A stretch of 64,000 nucleotides of DNA, from contig NC_045140.1 in NCBI RefSeq assembly GCF_008831285.2, forward strand, positions 18,908,370 to 18,972,369, read 5' to 3'. Of this stretch, positions 25,657-37,760 are shown piece after piece. Source of the stretch: Nymphaea colorata (taxonomy: Eukaryota > Streptophyta > Magnoliopsida > Nymphaeales > Nymphaeaceae). Below the pieces are notes generated by a model that saw nothing but the letters and a program-made list of their open reading frames with translations, ran no database searches and was not told the DNA's origin. Each line of letters opens with the position of its first letter. The stretch's first letter is position 1. The position numbers and the translations under genes were made by a program.

Positions 25657-26329
25657 CTATAGAATTGAGGCAGAAGTGATTGGTGAGGCCCACATTGGAG
25701 CATGTGAAGGTGCTGGCGGCATTGTCGTATGGGAATTGGTGTTGACACCACTGAGCCAGAACCCAGGCCCACCCCCTTCAAGGGCAAAAGTGTCATTTTA
25801 ATAATTCATGGGCAAAATTGATAATTTGTTTTGAATCAACCAATTCAAGCTACTGACGCAAAGTTATGCATATTTCTTTAATTGGCTCTCTCATTGAATA
25901 GAAAAGGAGCTTATTTGATTTAAATCAGTCTATTCAAGTCGGTTGTGCACGTAGAGATGCCAATATATTTTATTTGGATTGGATATTCAATTAAACCGTT
26001 TCAAGAAATTGGATATGGAAAAAAAATTTAAATATCTGATTTAATTTTAAATAAATATACTATATCCAATGTCTTTATATTTTGAAAGTCAGTCAGATTT
26101 AATTTAAAACTCAGATTCAAGATATCAGACTCAAATATGATTTTTTTTTTATTCATGCTCAAATCAGAATATATGAACATCTAAAAAACAGATATAGATC
26201 AAATGGGATCTATTGACATGTGTAGATGGAGCAAGGGAAAATGTCAAAACCGTGGAAAAAGAAAGTGAGAAATTGAAACACGCTTTTTCGGTAATATAAA
26301 ACAAACACTTTTTCAATATAGGACAATTT

Positions 26330-26485
26330 TTTTTTTTTTGTGGTCGTGCATGGGCAATTGTCCATAACATGTCCACACTTGGCTTAATGAATAAGTCGGC
26401 TGATATAATTTTCAAAAAAAATTTAATTTGACCCCTATTAAAAAAATTTAAGCCCTCGTTCAGAAAAAAATGTCGGCTCCGCCCT
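26330..26485. mobile_element. Partial copy of the GGCTCCGCC family
   Basis: Contains the internal GGGCAATTGTCCATAACATG block, which resembles the GGGCAACTGCCCACACC block of the 48.7-kb copy. Then, at 26435-26480, comes a second right-end piece with GACCCCTATT and a terminal GTCGGCTCCGCCCTC. It looks like two truncated copies side by side or one rearranged copy. Confidence 0.45.
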
Positions 26486-28079
26486 CATGCAATGAATCTA
26501 CTTTGGAGCTTTGAAGAAGCCAACTGAAATAAACAAGTTAGTCGGTCGTTATCCATTAGTAACTTGTCATTTTCGGTCACTTGCGACAGAAAGTCTGACG
26601 GTACTCGTGCAAGGAGTGGCGGAGCTACATTATTATTGCTGATGTGAGCAAAAAAAATTACATTATTGCATACAAAAATTTCATTAACTCAGTTTTTTTT
26701 ACATATCAATGCCCTTTTAAGATTTAAACTTTAGACTTAGAGCACCTTTCAACTAGAAGCTTTTGACGATTGCGTGTAATGGTGCAAGTGAAGATTTATC
26801 TGATTCAAGGCAAAGATACAAAATAGACTGCGGTACTTACATTGTTTTCTGTATAGTTTCTTTCATTTCTTCTTGCAGTGTCTTTTGACTTTTCTCTTGT
26901 TGCAATTATGAGTTTGGTAACATACTTGAATCTGCTTTGGCAGCATTCAGTCTTGTCACCTAGCAGACCCTGGGACAGCCAGAGACCGAAAAATAATTGG
27001 CTCTGCTATTCTTTTACTAATCCGGTGAAAAAAAGTTCACAATCAACTAAAAGAAAATTTGAATAAAGTAACATGGCAGTATTTATGCTGGTTTAAACCA
27101 AATGATATTACGGCAGAATCATTTTCTTTCAGTTAATTATCATCGACAGCACTTGCAGGTAAGCTTGGGAAATTGCTGCGACCAATTTCCAATCACAATT
27201 TTCATGCCTGAAAGACATCTAAGAAGTAGAATCAGATGGCTGAGGTATGAATCCAGTTAAAACTTTTGGGGACCATAAAAATGCCACAGTAACAAGAAGA
27301 TCCTTTTATTGATAAGGAATTTTTCCCATGTACAGCACACAGCTTTCTATGAAGATATCAGAGCAGTCTGCGTTCTTTTTTTCGTATTGTGGCCGAGGCT
27401 ACCACTTGTCTGATTGCTCGAAACCAATTTGATGACATCGATCGAAACGATTCAAACATCCCATAGTATGATTCAGAGATACACAAAACTGGAAAATGTT
27501 GTAAGAAATGGACGGTTCACGAGGGCACTATGATGAAAACCACAAGAGCAAAGAATCTTTGGTCTTACAGATTCATGATTTTCCTTTTATGAAGAAGCAT
27601 ATGCCTGGTACATGGCGTCTGGTCGGTGGAACAATACTTTCAAGGCCATAGAATCAGAGTTTGCTAAATATCGCCAAACCAAAAAGGGGTAGCAAATTGA
27701 CAGAAAGAAAGAAAGAAGAAGAAGAAGAAATTAGGACTGCTTTTGGTAACAGGAATAGACCGTGCAATTCATTGGATGTGGATGTCACAAACCTTCTTAG
27801 GAGTCATACTTTTGCATGGATTAACCTGTTATAAATCTGTCCAGGCACGCTTCAAATTGCCATAAACCGCCTATTACAGGAAACAGAGAAGCAAAAGTAG
27901 ATTGCATGGAAGCGTTTGAGACGACCATTTATGAACCAGATACCATTTACACCTACCAAAATGTTCATTTCAGAACCGATGGCACAGACCAGAGGATTAT
28001 AGCAGGCAAACGATGATGGACGACATCGAGTGCTTACAGTTTCCAACTGCAACAGGTCGAGCCGATTCCAATTCAGAAG

Positions 28080-28535
28080 TCAGAACACCCACCCAAAGGA
28101 CCGACCCCACCGTGCACAACCTCGTTCCCTCTTCAGCTTCGTGCTCGCCCGGCAGATTGGACAGACTGAGACCTGAATCAGCCATGGATCAACACAATGC
28201 ACATGGAAGCTGTGCCTGCAGAAGGGCAGCAACCTGCACCTATCACCTCTCTGAAGCCCTTCCAAGCAGACAGCACAAGCAGTTGAGCCACCCTTTTCCC
28301 CTCCTGTCCCAAAATGAAACCAGGGAAGCCTCTGTAACTCATCTATATCCATCCCAGCACGCTCATCATCTTTCCTATGCAAATTCCTAGTTCTGATCCC
28401 ATTCCCAAGGGCCCTACCCACCACGGATAAATGCATCACCACCAAGACCCAAAGACCGAAGCTCAACAACATCACAGAAATTATGATCACCATGATCATT
28501 ACCTGTGCAACTATTCCCATATATCTACTATCCAT
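28080..28535 (-). CDS. ATL-family RING-H2 finger E3 ubiquitin ligase
   Basis: Single-exon gene, 151 aa, membrane-anchored RING-type E3 ligase that recruits ubiquitin-charged E2 enzymes. One hydrophobic segment covers about residues 7-37 (VAQVMIMVIIISVMLLSFGL and on), followed by a basic stretch. GMDIDELQRLPWF (61-73) is a variant of the GLD motif that defines the ATL family. The RING-H2 domain is complete: Cys87, Cys90, Cys106, His108, His111, Cys114, Cys125 and Cys128, with the conserved Trp118 (VDPWL) four residues after Cys114. Lack of introns, small size and the order TM, GLD, RING all fit ATL proteins; the RING spacing and WLIQVSVCPICR are closest to the ATL56-like type in my judgement. 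The first ATG after the upstream stop is used, and it places the TM segment at the N-terminus. The substrate is unknown. Confidence 0.9.
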   Translation of the reverse strand: MDSRYMGIVAQVMIMVIIISVMLLSFGLWVLVVMHLSVVGRALGNGIRTRNLHRKDDERAGMDIDELQRLPWFHFGTGGEKGGSTACAVCLEGLQRGDRCRLLPFCRHSFHVHCVDPWLIQVSVCPICRASTKLKRERGCARWGRSFGWVF

Positions 28536-30881
28536 GTCGCCTTTCTAAAATCCTGCAACTACCAACTTTCTACTCGAGGAGGAAGAGAGGAAAAGGAAGA
28601 AGCAGAGCAGCAGTTACCACATCCAATCTAAAGGTTGGTATACCAAATGAGAATACAAGAAACCTGAGCTCCGAAAATGGATTCAGGAAAACGAAGGGCC
28701 AACAGCAGATTGGTTGGCACTTCCAAAAAGGTGGGTAGCACCAGTGATCGATTTGCAGGTAGGGGCTTCTCAATAACCATTGAGTGCAGCGCCTGGCACT
28801 TTCACAGGAAGAAATACGAAGCCCGTGTTGACCGGAGCTTCGAGATGTAAGATCTGCAGTCGATATCTGCCATACAAAAGCTTTCCCACTACTTTCTTCC
28901 GTCGCTGGAATCTTTTTCTTTTAAACACGTCAGGACATCTCCTTGTTCGCCGACCAGAGGACCCCTGAACTGAAAAATTTTTAGATTTGACTTAGCTCTA
29001 ATGGCTCTTCTATATAAAACACAAGCACATGATGCGTTGCTCTGAAGTCTGAACTTCTCTCAGGCAGCTCGCTGCTGCAATTGTTCAGGAGTTGGCCTAA
29101 GAAGACGTGAAAGAAACGGAAGGGTAAGAGAGAAAGGAAACGTGTGCCTGCTAGCAGACAAAGCACATGCTAAGCACGTTTTCTGACGCCCCAAAATTGC
29201 CTGTGCCCGGATGAAATCATGCAAAACGAGGCGGAGAGGTTTCCTTCCTTCCGCCCTTAGTTTTCCTTGTCCGGGTTCCCCTTGCTTCAACGAGATTTCT
29301 GTGTAACAAGCAGTAAAGATTTTATTAATAAATGAACACTTGATCGCTGCTGAAACGATGCCCTCCTGCGCTAACAATTGAAAGTAGAAAATAAAGGCAT
29401 CAAAATGCATGGATTGAAGTGATTCCTAAGGCGTGCTTGTCTGTGACCCTTGACAAAGTTGTTTTATCAGAACTAGTTTTGAGAAAAAATAGTTTCTTAA
29501 TCGTTTTATGAAATGTAGTTTGTATGTTTGACTGATACACTTAAGACACGGATTTTTATGAATAATATCGCGGGAAAGACAGGTCATTCAATCCTTCTGC
29601 AGTTTCGCACTAAAGAAGAAGCAAATCTAGTTTTTTGTTCCTCTCCATTCTCATGAATTGATTAACAACGCCCGAGAAGAATCTTTCTTCATGAAGGAAA
29701 TTAAAAAAGTAAAAACAAAACTACCACATGAAAACCAGGTGTTGGGCAACTGGTAGATTCAACAGCCCACTCTCTTTTATTTAACCCAAAGATTTGAAGC
29801 TCTGGTGCCAGTAGAATAGTGGCCGCCTACAGAGCTGACTTCGGCAAGGAGATGATACAAATAATTAAGAGGTGACATTTTAAAACTATACGTAATCTTA
29901 AAAAGATCAGGCTCTTAATCTTTTTGAACTTTGGCTTTCAGTTAATTCCTTGACAAGAAAGGAATAGATCTAGAGACCCGAGGATAAAATCTGTGAGCTA
30001 ATGGGGAGAGGTGACTTTTGAACTGCAATTTCATTAACAAAGGCCCCACCCACCCATGAGTATATTTTATTAGTGGGTTCACATGCAGGTCCATCCATCC
30101 ATCCATAATAAGCTTAAATTTTTTTGATTATTTATTACCCAAGTTTTTAAAGGACATCATAGACATGGGGATGCTCCCAGATGCAGACTGTAACATATTT
30201 CTAAGTCGCCAATGTTGCCTTACGGACAGTATCACGAAGGCGTCAGTGAAAGTCATGTCAGTGGATCTTCAAGAATGCGAGTGCTTCATTCGCTTCCGTG
30301 TCTTCCTTTACTGCTGCCTTGAATCCTTGTTGGCTTACCTTGTATAGTCAATTCGACATGGCTCAGTTATCATCTTCTTTCTCGACTTCCACTATTGTAC
30401 TTAGTTGGACCTGGCTCAACTATCATTTGCCATGTCTTTCATGACAGTAAATGATGATAAAATCGATAATTGTAGTATTGGTAAGAAAACACCATCTGCC
30501 AAGATAAAGGTGGTAGTAATAAAGAGACAACAGCTGGCCAAGCAGTTAATAAGACTATTGACTGCACAACAAGAGATAAAGATGCAGCTGTCAAACAAAG
30601 AGGCCCACCAACTAAACAGGAAGATAATAATTATAAATAAAATATTGTTTCATCTTGTAAAGATCGAAACAATCTATGTAATTCAAGAAAACAATCTATG
30701 TAATTCAAGAAATGACTTTGGTGGTGCTTGTAATTTTATTATAAAATAAATAAAAGAGAGATCAATGCCTATCGCAATCAACAACGATAGTTTTCCTTTC
30801 TGTGGACGTAGGAGTGAGTTTACATCGAACCTCGTTACATCAGGCATTCATCTTCTTTAGTCTCTTTTTCATTCTGTCTTT

Positions 30882-30898
30882 TATATATATATATATAA
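30882..30898. repeat. (TA)n microsatellite
   Basis: About eight TA units in AT-rich intergenic sequence. Confidence 0.85.
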
Positions 30899-31550
30899 TA
30901 TTGAATTCTATTTCATGTAAAAAAATCATGAAGCAGTATTAAAAGCATGCGGTATTGCAAGAGCTATATCAGATTTATTTGACATTGTCCTCTTTCAGCT
31001 TCTTTGAACACAAAAGGGAAGAAATGAAAATAATATGAAAAATCACTTGCCCCCAAAAGACGGGTAAAATAAGTTAAAAACAAACAAACTGGTGACAGGC
31101 TTGAACACCAAATCACTCAGAACTTGGCTGCATTGGGACGTGGCATTCGGCCGACTTCAACAATACACAATAAAGGACATGAGGCACAAGTACTACCAGC
31201 TAAAAGCAACGTCAAATTTTATAGATAGAAAGAAAGGGATGAGAGGACTTGTATGGGACACCGGAAAAAATGTCGGTACTGCGGTTGGGAAAAACAAAAA
31301 ACTGGCGCATCAACCAGGTACTGAAAATCTCCTCCAGAGGGACGCGATCGGAAGAGAAAATTGAGCAACAAAACAGCGACTAAATCGTTTTCGATCGAAT
31401 CCTTTTGAGAGACACAGGTGGAGGAACTCTTCTTGATTATTTTACTTCACAGAAGAGGAAAAAAGGAAGAACGCATGGCTGGTTTTGAGACAACAGCAGT
31501 GCCCACAGAGGTAGAGGAATGCGTGTAACACTAACTAGAAATTAGAAATG

Positions 31551-31712
31551 AGTGGCCGAGCTACGATATCTAAAGGGCACTCGAGTCACCAATACAGGCT
31601 TGATGTGGGCGCTCTATAGAATTTTTAAGCTGTCACAACGCTACTTTTTCATTTTTCTAATAAAACTTCTGATGGGCAGTGGGGGCAATGGCCCACACGA
31701 GCTTCCCATGTA
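31551..31712. mobile_element. Probable copy of the GGCTCCGCC family
   Basis: Starts AGTGGCCGAGCTACGATATC, close to the AGTGGCGGAG left end of the 48.7-kb copy. It ends with GGGGGCAATGGCCCACACGA then GCTTCCC, matching the GGGCAACTGCCCACACC block and a degraded right end. The size of about 160 bp agrees. Confidence 0.45.
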
Positions 31713-32429
31713 TCTCCACCAAAGCTGCAAACGAAATATTAACACAAAAATTAAGAAAGAAAAATGTTGGTGGTAGCCACCTAACCGGATGATGCTATAA
31801 TGAAGGGTCTAGGCTTGAGAACTGGCAGAGCTAGAGAGGATGGGAAGCATGTGGGAGTGGGTGGAAGGTGCAAGAATGGTAGAAGATAAAACAAGAGAAG
31901 GTGAATTAATGTGTTCAGAGAAAACGCGCTGGCAGGGGCCTACGTGTAACTTTTAAAAGTTTTAATTAGTTTATATTATTTTGAAATTTTTTATATTTTA
32001 TTTTCTGTTAAAATTATGAAAAATTCTTAAAATTCCGGAGATGCATAATATGTTGCCCTGTGAAAGTGTTTCGACCAAGGGTGGCTCTTACAAGTTGGAC
32101 CCAACAATTCAACTTGGATTTATTCTTCATCTCATGATATTTAGATTATATGTTTGTGAATCTTAATTTCCCTTGCTCATGCTAAACAATCAAATCATAT
32201 ATGGGAAGGACATAAAACACTAAACTCCCACCACTTCTCTTGGGTGCTGGGGATCAAATTAAAAGGCTTCTCCAAAGTTGGAAAATAAGTAGAGCAAGGT
32301 TGGAAAACAGGAGTAGGTGAATGAGAAGTGATCAATAGGACAAAGAAGGAGGAAGAGGAGGAAGAAGCAAGGACAAAAAATGAACACTGAGATCTAGCAA
32401 GGCAAAGATATGGCTAAACATTCCTCTTG

Positions 32430-32576
32430 AGGCGCATTTGGCAATGAAAACAGCTTGTTGATGTTCTTTGAATCTCCTTCAAAAACTGAGGCAGGTTCAT
32501 CAAACATGTATCTATCGCAATTTTTCAAGGTAGATTTATGAAATAGTAATAAATTGTTATTATTGCCAAACAACCT
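32430..32576. mobile_element. Short inverted-repeat element (MITE-like)
   Basis: Left GGCGCATTTGGCAATGAAAA and right TTATTATTGCCAAACAACC are imperfect inverted repeats about 147 bp apart. The TTTGGCA core is shared with a GGGTCGTTTGGCAGTAGGAA sequence at 33.08 kb and with the 54.5-kb element. No clear target duplication. Confidence 0.4.
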
Positions 32577-34760
32577 TTTTTTGGACATGTTTTACAAAAC
32601 TAATACCAAGTCACTATCTTATTATTATACTCTAAAAAGGAGGTAGATTCATAAAACACTTGTTACAATACTCCATGAGTCAAATTTATTTTCTCGGGGC
32701 CGATTTATGGGAAAATATACTAACTCTGTGTTCATGTTATCAAACAGCTATTTAATGTCCTATTTGTAATGCTAAGTCGAGGGTGGTTTTGATATTTATT
32801 AGACTAAACCCATTGAATTTAGTTCTAGGTTAGACTTAAATTAGGTGTAAAATCCAAAATAACATGTTTGGAGTATATTTGTGGATGACCTCTTCAAAAA
32901 ATTAGTCCAAAACATTGAAATTACTCTAACTTTTTTGAGAGATTTTTTTGTTCGTCTAACAACATAAACATCAAAAGCAAAGAAAAGCAAAGGTTGGCAC
33001 CGCACCCACGCTACTTGAACTAAGATGGGCTACCTACCAGTCATTTAGCCCAAGTAGGTACACCAAGCTTTTCAAGGGTCGTTTGGCAGTAGGAACACTT
33101 TGAAAGCCCCATAAATAATAACATCTGTCCAAAACATTCAATGTGAACGCTTTCTTTACCATAGAAACTTTACAAACAAGAAGCTACCACGAATCCTTCA
33201 AAGTTCCAAAGGAAACACACAACTTTTCATATCTTTTTACCTCGAGACGGTCAGAAAAGGCCATTCTTTTAACCGAAAATGGAATAAAATAAAAAGCATC
33301 TCTCATAGTAACTTCTGCGGCTTTTGGAAGAGTGGGGATCTTTCACTGAGATTTGTTTCGCCTCGACAAAATATCCCACCATTAAAAACATGATTCATGT
33401 TGGCGCCTTTTAATTATAATATGATATAATACAATGTAATATAATATGTAAAGTGCATACAAAAAATTGGAAACACGATTCCCACCTAACATGGCCACAA
33501 GAACCCGATCTCATCGACGCCACAAGAATGCGATCATCAGATCGACCAAATTCTTTGACCAGTAGGGATTATGAAAGGGCGTTATCCGGCCTTAATTGTC
33601 TCCTTTGGCAAGCAATTTTGATCGGTTCGACGAGGCAGATTTTGTGGAACGAGTTCGGAGTTTGGAATAGATTTGGAAGAAGAGATGAGGAAAATAGATC
33701 GTTTGATGCCATTCTAGAGTTTAAGTTCATTTGGTAGAACGAAACAGGATCTAACAAGTAATGGGATTGAGCTTTGGTATGAAGGTTTGTAGCGAAATCA
33801 GATCCAAGACTCGACAAAGATCAGATGGGAGGATTTTTATGTGGATTTGACTTTAAAATTCAAGAAGTCCAAATCTGCGTTGGAAAGAGATCCAATCAGG
33901 TCAGACTGCCTATCTTGGGACATGAAGCTATGTTTGATTGCCTTAGATTTTAGATCTAAATGCATTCTTATGGTTGGGGCCATTTGAGCCCAAAACATGC
34001 AACATCATGAGAACCTGTTTACATCAACAGGGTTTGTATAAACTGAACGCTTTATGATTGACCTCCTCCTTTAGCCAGGTGATCAATGGAGTTTTTGTTA
34101 AACTAAAACTAGTGAGAACGACCACATTGAGAAAACGCATACCACTGAATTAAGTAACCCAATTTTCAGATGAAAGTAATGATATTTGATATCATTTAAT
34201 CATTTAAACTACATCAATATCTCATTTTTTGCTTATTGCAAGTCTTTGAAAGTTCGGTTTTCTATTAATTTTGCAAAAGAAAAGGCCATCTCCAATTTCA
34301 TCACCTTTTGCCCGGTGTTTTTTGCCATCTTGGGGTCTCCCCAAGTGATATATACTTGTTTTCACTTTGGTTCTTATATTTAAAAGATCTTTTGTCCTTA
34401 AATTTTGTTCTTAAATTTTGTTATGCATTTTAATTTTATCGACTCTGGGTTTAAATTTGAGCAGCTTTTGAGCGTCATTGTAGTTCTTTTGCACATGGCA
34501 CGCACAGGAGCTCCTACGTACGAGAAGCAAGTTACGTCATCCTACGCAAACGAAATTGCAGGAAACGATGAATCACAAATACCAATGTTGTTAATATTGC
34601 TTTGCACCGAAGTTTTCTCCCCTTTTCCTTACGGGAGGAAACTGCAGCTGGGTCGGATGAGTTTGTACCAAAGTTAGTACCGCTTTATATAGCGTGGCTT
34701 CTTTGTCACCGCACTACGAAGCAGAAGGTTTACACTTTTTTTAAGTAAGAATGAGCAATC

Positions 34761-35227
34761 TAACGCCCTGTTTGGTTGGAGGGAAAGGGATGGAGGGAAA
34801 GGAATGGAAAGAGAAGGGAAGAGAAGAGAAAAGGAAGGGAAGGAAAGGGAATGAAATGGAAAGAGGTGATTATAAAAGCTTGTTTAGATAAAAGTGAATG
34901 GAATGAAAACGAAACAATACAATTTATAATAATACCCTCAATAGTCAAAAGGTTGAGAGGCAGGGAGCAAAAAAAACATGGAGGGGTATTGTGGGCCGTC
35001 AACACTTTTGTACTTACTCCCTTTCCTTTCCCTCCCAATCCGTTCGATTTGAGATGGATTGAATTTACACTATACAATCCTTTCCTTTCCTTTCTTTTCT
35101 TTTCCTTTCCTTTCCTTTCTCTCCCCTCCCATCCAAACAGACTTTCTCTCTTTTCCTTCCTTTCCCTCCTTTCTAATTAACCAACCAAACGCAATCCCTC
35201 CCTTTCCTTCCAACCAAACAGGCCCTA
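34761..35227. mobile_element. Large foldback element, polypurine and polypyrimidine arms
   Basis: The left end (AACG)CCCTGTTTGGTTGGAGG and the right end CCTTCCAACCAAACAGGCCC are inverted repeats. The arms beyond them are extended purine (GGGAAAGG, GAAGAGAAG) and pyrimidine (CCTTTCCTTTCC) runs that are also roughly complementary. Length is about 467 bp. Small open frames inside are low-complexity and not genes. Terminal GGGCCTGTTTGG sequence is common in plant hAT and Mutator-like miniature elements; I did not find a clean target duplication. Confidence 0.65.
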
Positions 35228-37013
35228 AGCGTCGAATCCTGTGATTGATCTCTGGTAATGAAAAGAGTGGTATCGTTTTTTGAGACAGAAAAATATTGAT
35301 GATCGGTGGGAACCGGGAAGGGGATGAGAACAGGGGATGGAGAATCACTCTCTCCTCTTCATTGCTACCAACTTTTCCATCTTTTCTACGCAGTTTCGTC
35401 TTGTTGGTCTGTTTCTAAGGCCTCTCCTTCGATCTCTTCTTTCTCGCCTCGGCAGTTTTTTTTCCTTTTTTCTTGTTCTTTTTTTCGTTTCATGAACATC
35501 CTCAGAGACGGCCACAACCTGCACGTCATTTGTACATGTCAGAGAGCCGGAGTTTGCCGACGGTCTCTCTGACTTCGAGCTCTTCTTCAGTTTCATCAAC
35601 ATCCATTGAATCCTTGCTGTTCACGTCTGCCTAAGTCTTCTTCAGCAGTGGAGGCTTGCTTGGAAGGTTTTAATCATCCCCCGGTCCATTGGAAGAATGA
35701 TTCATCAAGGAGGATTCATCCCCACCATGGTAATCGATCGAATCATCATTCTGATCTTGCGCCCGACGCCTGGATAAAGTTCTATGATTGGGAGCGATTT
35801 GGAAAAGGGTGGATCGGCCATCCAGCTTCACAACTTGCAAAACCAGAGGCACTCGCCCCTCCAAATTTAAACCTTTGGTGATTTTCCTTTAAGCAATTTG
35901 CTTAGTATCCTTGATTTTTTTTCTTTTATTGCGGTGATTGAAGCTTAGAACAAACGAATTATTGACAATCTTTAATACGTACAGTTACACCATGTCAACG
36001 GGTCCCAAGTCTTTTCATCTTCCAAATGTTCAGGAAGAAAAGCATGTAGATATGATTTACAGCCAAAAAATCTTGGAAGCACCTAGTGCATCATGTTTTC
36101 TAATGCAGTTCTATTCAAACTTTAGTATCTTCAGAAAATAAAAAGTATATTTCATTTTATGTTTACAATAGCTCTTGTCCGACAATGAGGGACCCTTCAC
36201 AGCCCCAGTTGATTTCAAGATATGCCTTCTGATGACGACACCATGAAAAGCTCAGGCTGCAGAATGGCAGATTTGAGATCTGATCTTAGTTTCTTCATTT
36301 TAACACCCTTTATAAGCCTTTTCTTACAACTTTCGCTCCACCTGATGTTGCTTCAGATAAACTCTTATTTGCTTATCAGCTATTGATTTCTGGATATGAA
36401 TTAGATTGGATTTGAATAGTTATTTATATCCAATAATTTAGGCGTCATTGGTCTTTGACTGTTTATGATGTTTATTCAATTTAAATAATGAAATAAAATG
36501 TTTTAACTCCTTGTTATGACCTTCAAAAATATGGAACTACGTCTCCAAAAGCAGGTGAGAAGATCATTATAAGGAAACGTCAATGAAACCATAAATTTTG
36601 GCTTCTGATATCTCTACTGTTTGAACTTTCAACATTTAGAGAAAGAAAGGGAAAGAAGCCATTTGAGGAGCCCAGGCTTTACATACAAACGGACAGGCAA
36701 TATGACCCATATATGCCTAGTCTTTCTTACAGTTTAAACTGAGTTCGTAGATATTTATATTATGTTGATCAAGCACACATGTAATGTTCTTGATTATCAT
36801 TTTTGTGCACTCAGAGTTTCTTCCCAGTGAAAGTAGAAAGCTAGTTAATTTGCATGTTTCTCGATGTTGGTCAAACCCAGTAGCTCAAACAGGAACCGGT
36901 TCTTTGTTACGCTTTATGGATCGGTAAAGTCCATTCCGATAAATTGTTGCTATGTATGCAACCTTTTTCTTCATTATTATGGAAAACAATGTAATTGTAA
37001 TGGAAGTGTCTCG

Positions 37014-37143
37014 CTCGGCCCGTATTGACCGGTATGCATCGTATCAAACCCTTGCCAATGCGATGCTAATCAATGCCTTCGGCCTCGGCCCGTATCGGCC
37101 GATATGCATCCCCTTGCTAACGGCTATGCTAATCAATGCCTTC
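37014..37143. repeat. Diverged tandem duplication, about 65 bp
   Basis: Copies at 37014-37080 and 37084-37143 share CTCGGCCCGTAT, TATGCATC, and TATGCTAATCAATGCCTTC or its GCG variant. The unit is GC-richer than the flanks and contains CGGCCGATATGC-like text. Confidence 0.75.
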
Positions 37144-37760
37144 CTCAATTTTTTATCTAGAAAACATTGTAAACAACTTTTTTTATATTAAAATGAAAAT
37201 TTGAGATGATACATACCAATATAAGCATGCACCTACTAAACTGATGTTAACACTGATACCCATATTGCAACATTGAGGAGAACTATTTATGTTTAAAAGA
37301 AACACGTAGCAATATTTCATGACATAAATATAAATTATGAAGCTAAAAGTTTTTAAAAATTTAGGCATTGAATTTTCGACATCAAGCAATCCAAGTGGTT
37401 CATTCTGACAGAATCTGTCATGTAGTTCGTCTTCTCCAAAAAAATAAAAGAAGAAAGAGGAAGGTGATAGAAACTCAGTCTCCCGTAAATGACTTGAAAC
37501 AGCAGCTTGTGCAGCCAAACGGCAAGTGACAATGCGGACACAGGTTCTAGTTCAATTCTGTAACGAGGTTTTTGCAAAGTAATCGACTTCATGATCGCAA
37601 AGAGAGAACATATTCATACTCAGTGGCCAACCAATTAACAACGATCCAAGGACATCTTAATATGTACAACCAAAAAATCAAAATGACAAGCTACAGTTGG
37701 AAAAAGATAAGGGACAAAATAAGGACATAAAATTCTCGAATGAAAAGTTTAGCACGTATG

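Larger units (their letters stand above)
17735..28079. other. Intergenic region between XTH and ATL genes
   Basis: Just over 10 kb with no gene I can support. It contains an inverted-repeat element at 18.26 kb, tandem repeats at 22.5-22.7 kb, a LINE relic at 24 kb, and non-autonomous elements ending in GGCTCCGCC at 25.5 and 26.4 kb. Open frames up to 105 aa lack domains and are interrupted. Sequence downstream of the ATL stop, from about 27.2 kb, may include its 3' UTR. Confidence 0.65.
28536..37760. other. Intergenic region between ATL and TOG-repeat genes
   Basis: About 9.2 kb without a supported gene. Bases 28536 to about 28.8 kb are probably the ATL 5' UTR and promoter. It also contains two or three MITE-like elements (31.55, 32.43 and 34.76 kb), a GC-richer patch at 35.3-35.9 kb with unexplained small open frames on both strands, and a direct duplication at 37.0 kb. 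Long A/T-rich stretches carry nothing recognisable. Confidence 0.65.

Noticed and set aside
30405..30749. A 114-codon plus-strand open frame
   Set aside because: Lys/Ile/Gln-rich low-complexity sequence containing an internal 23-bp duplication; no domain or gene context.
34776..35348. Several long open frames rich in Glu/Lys/Arg or Phe/Leu/Ser on both strands
   Set aside because: They are produced by the polypurine and polypyrimidine arms of the foldback element.
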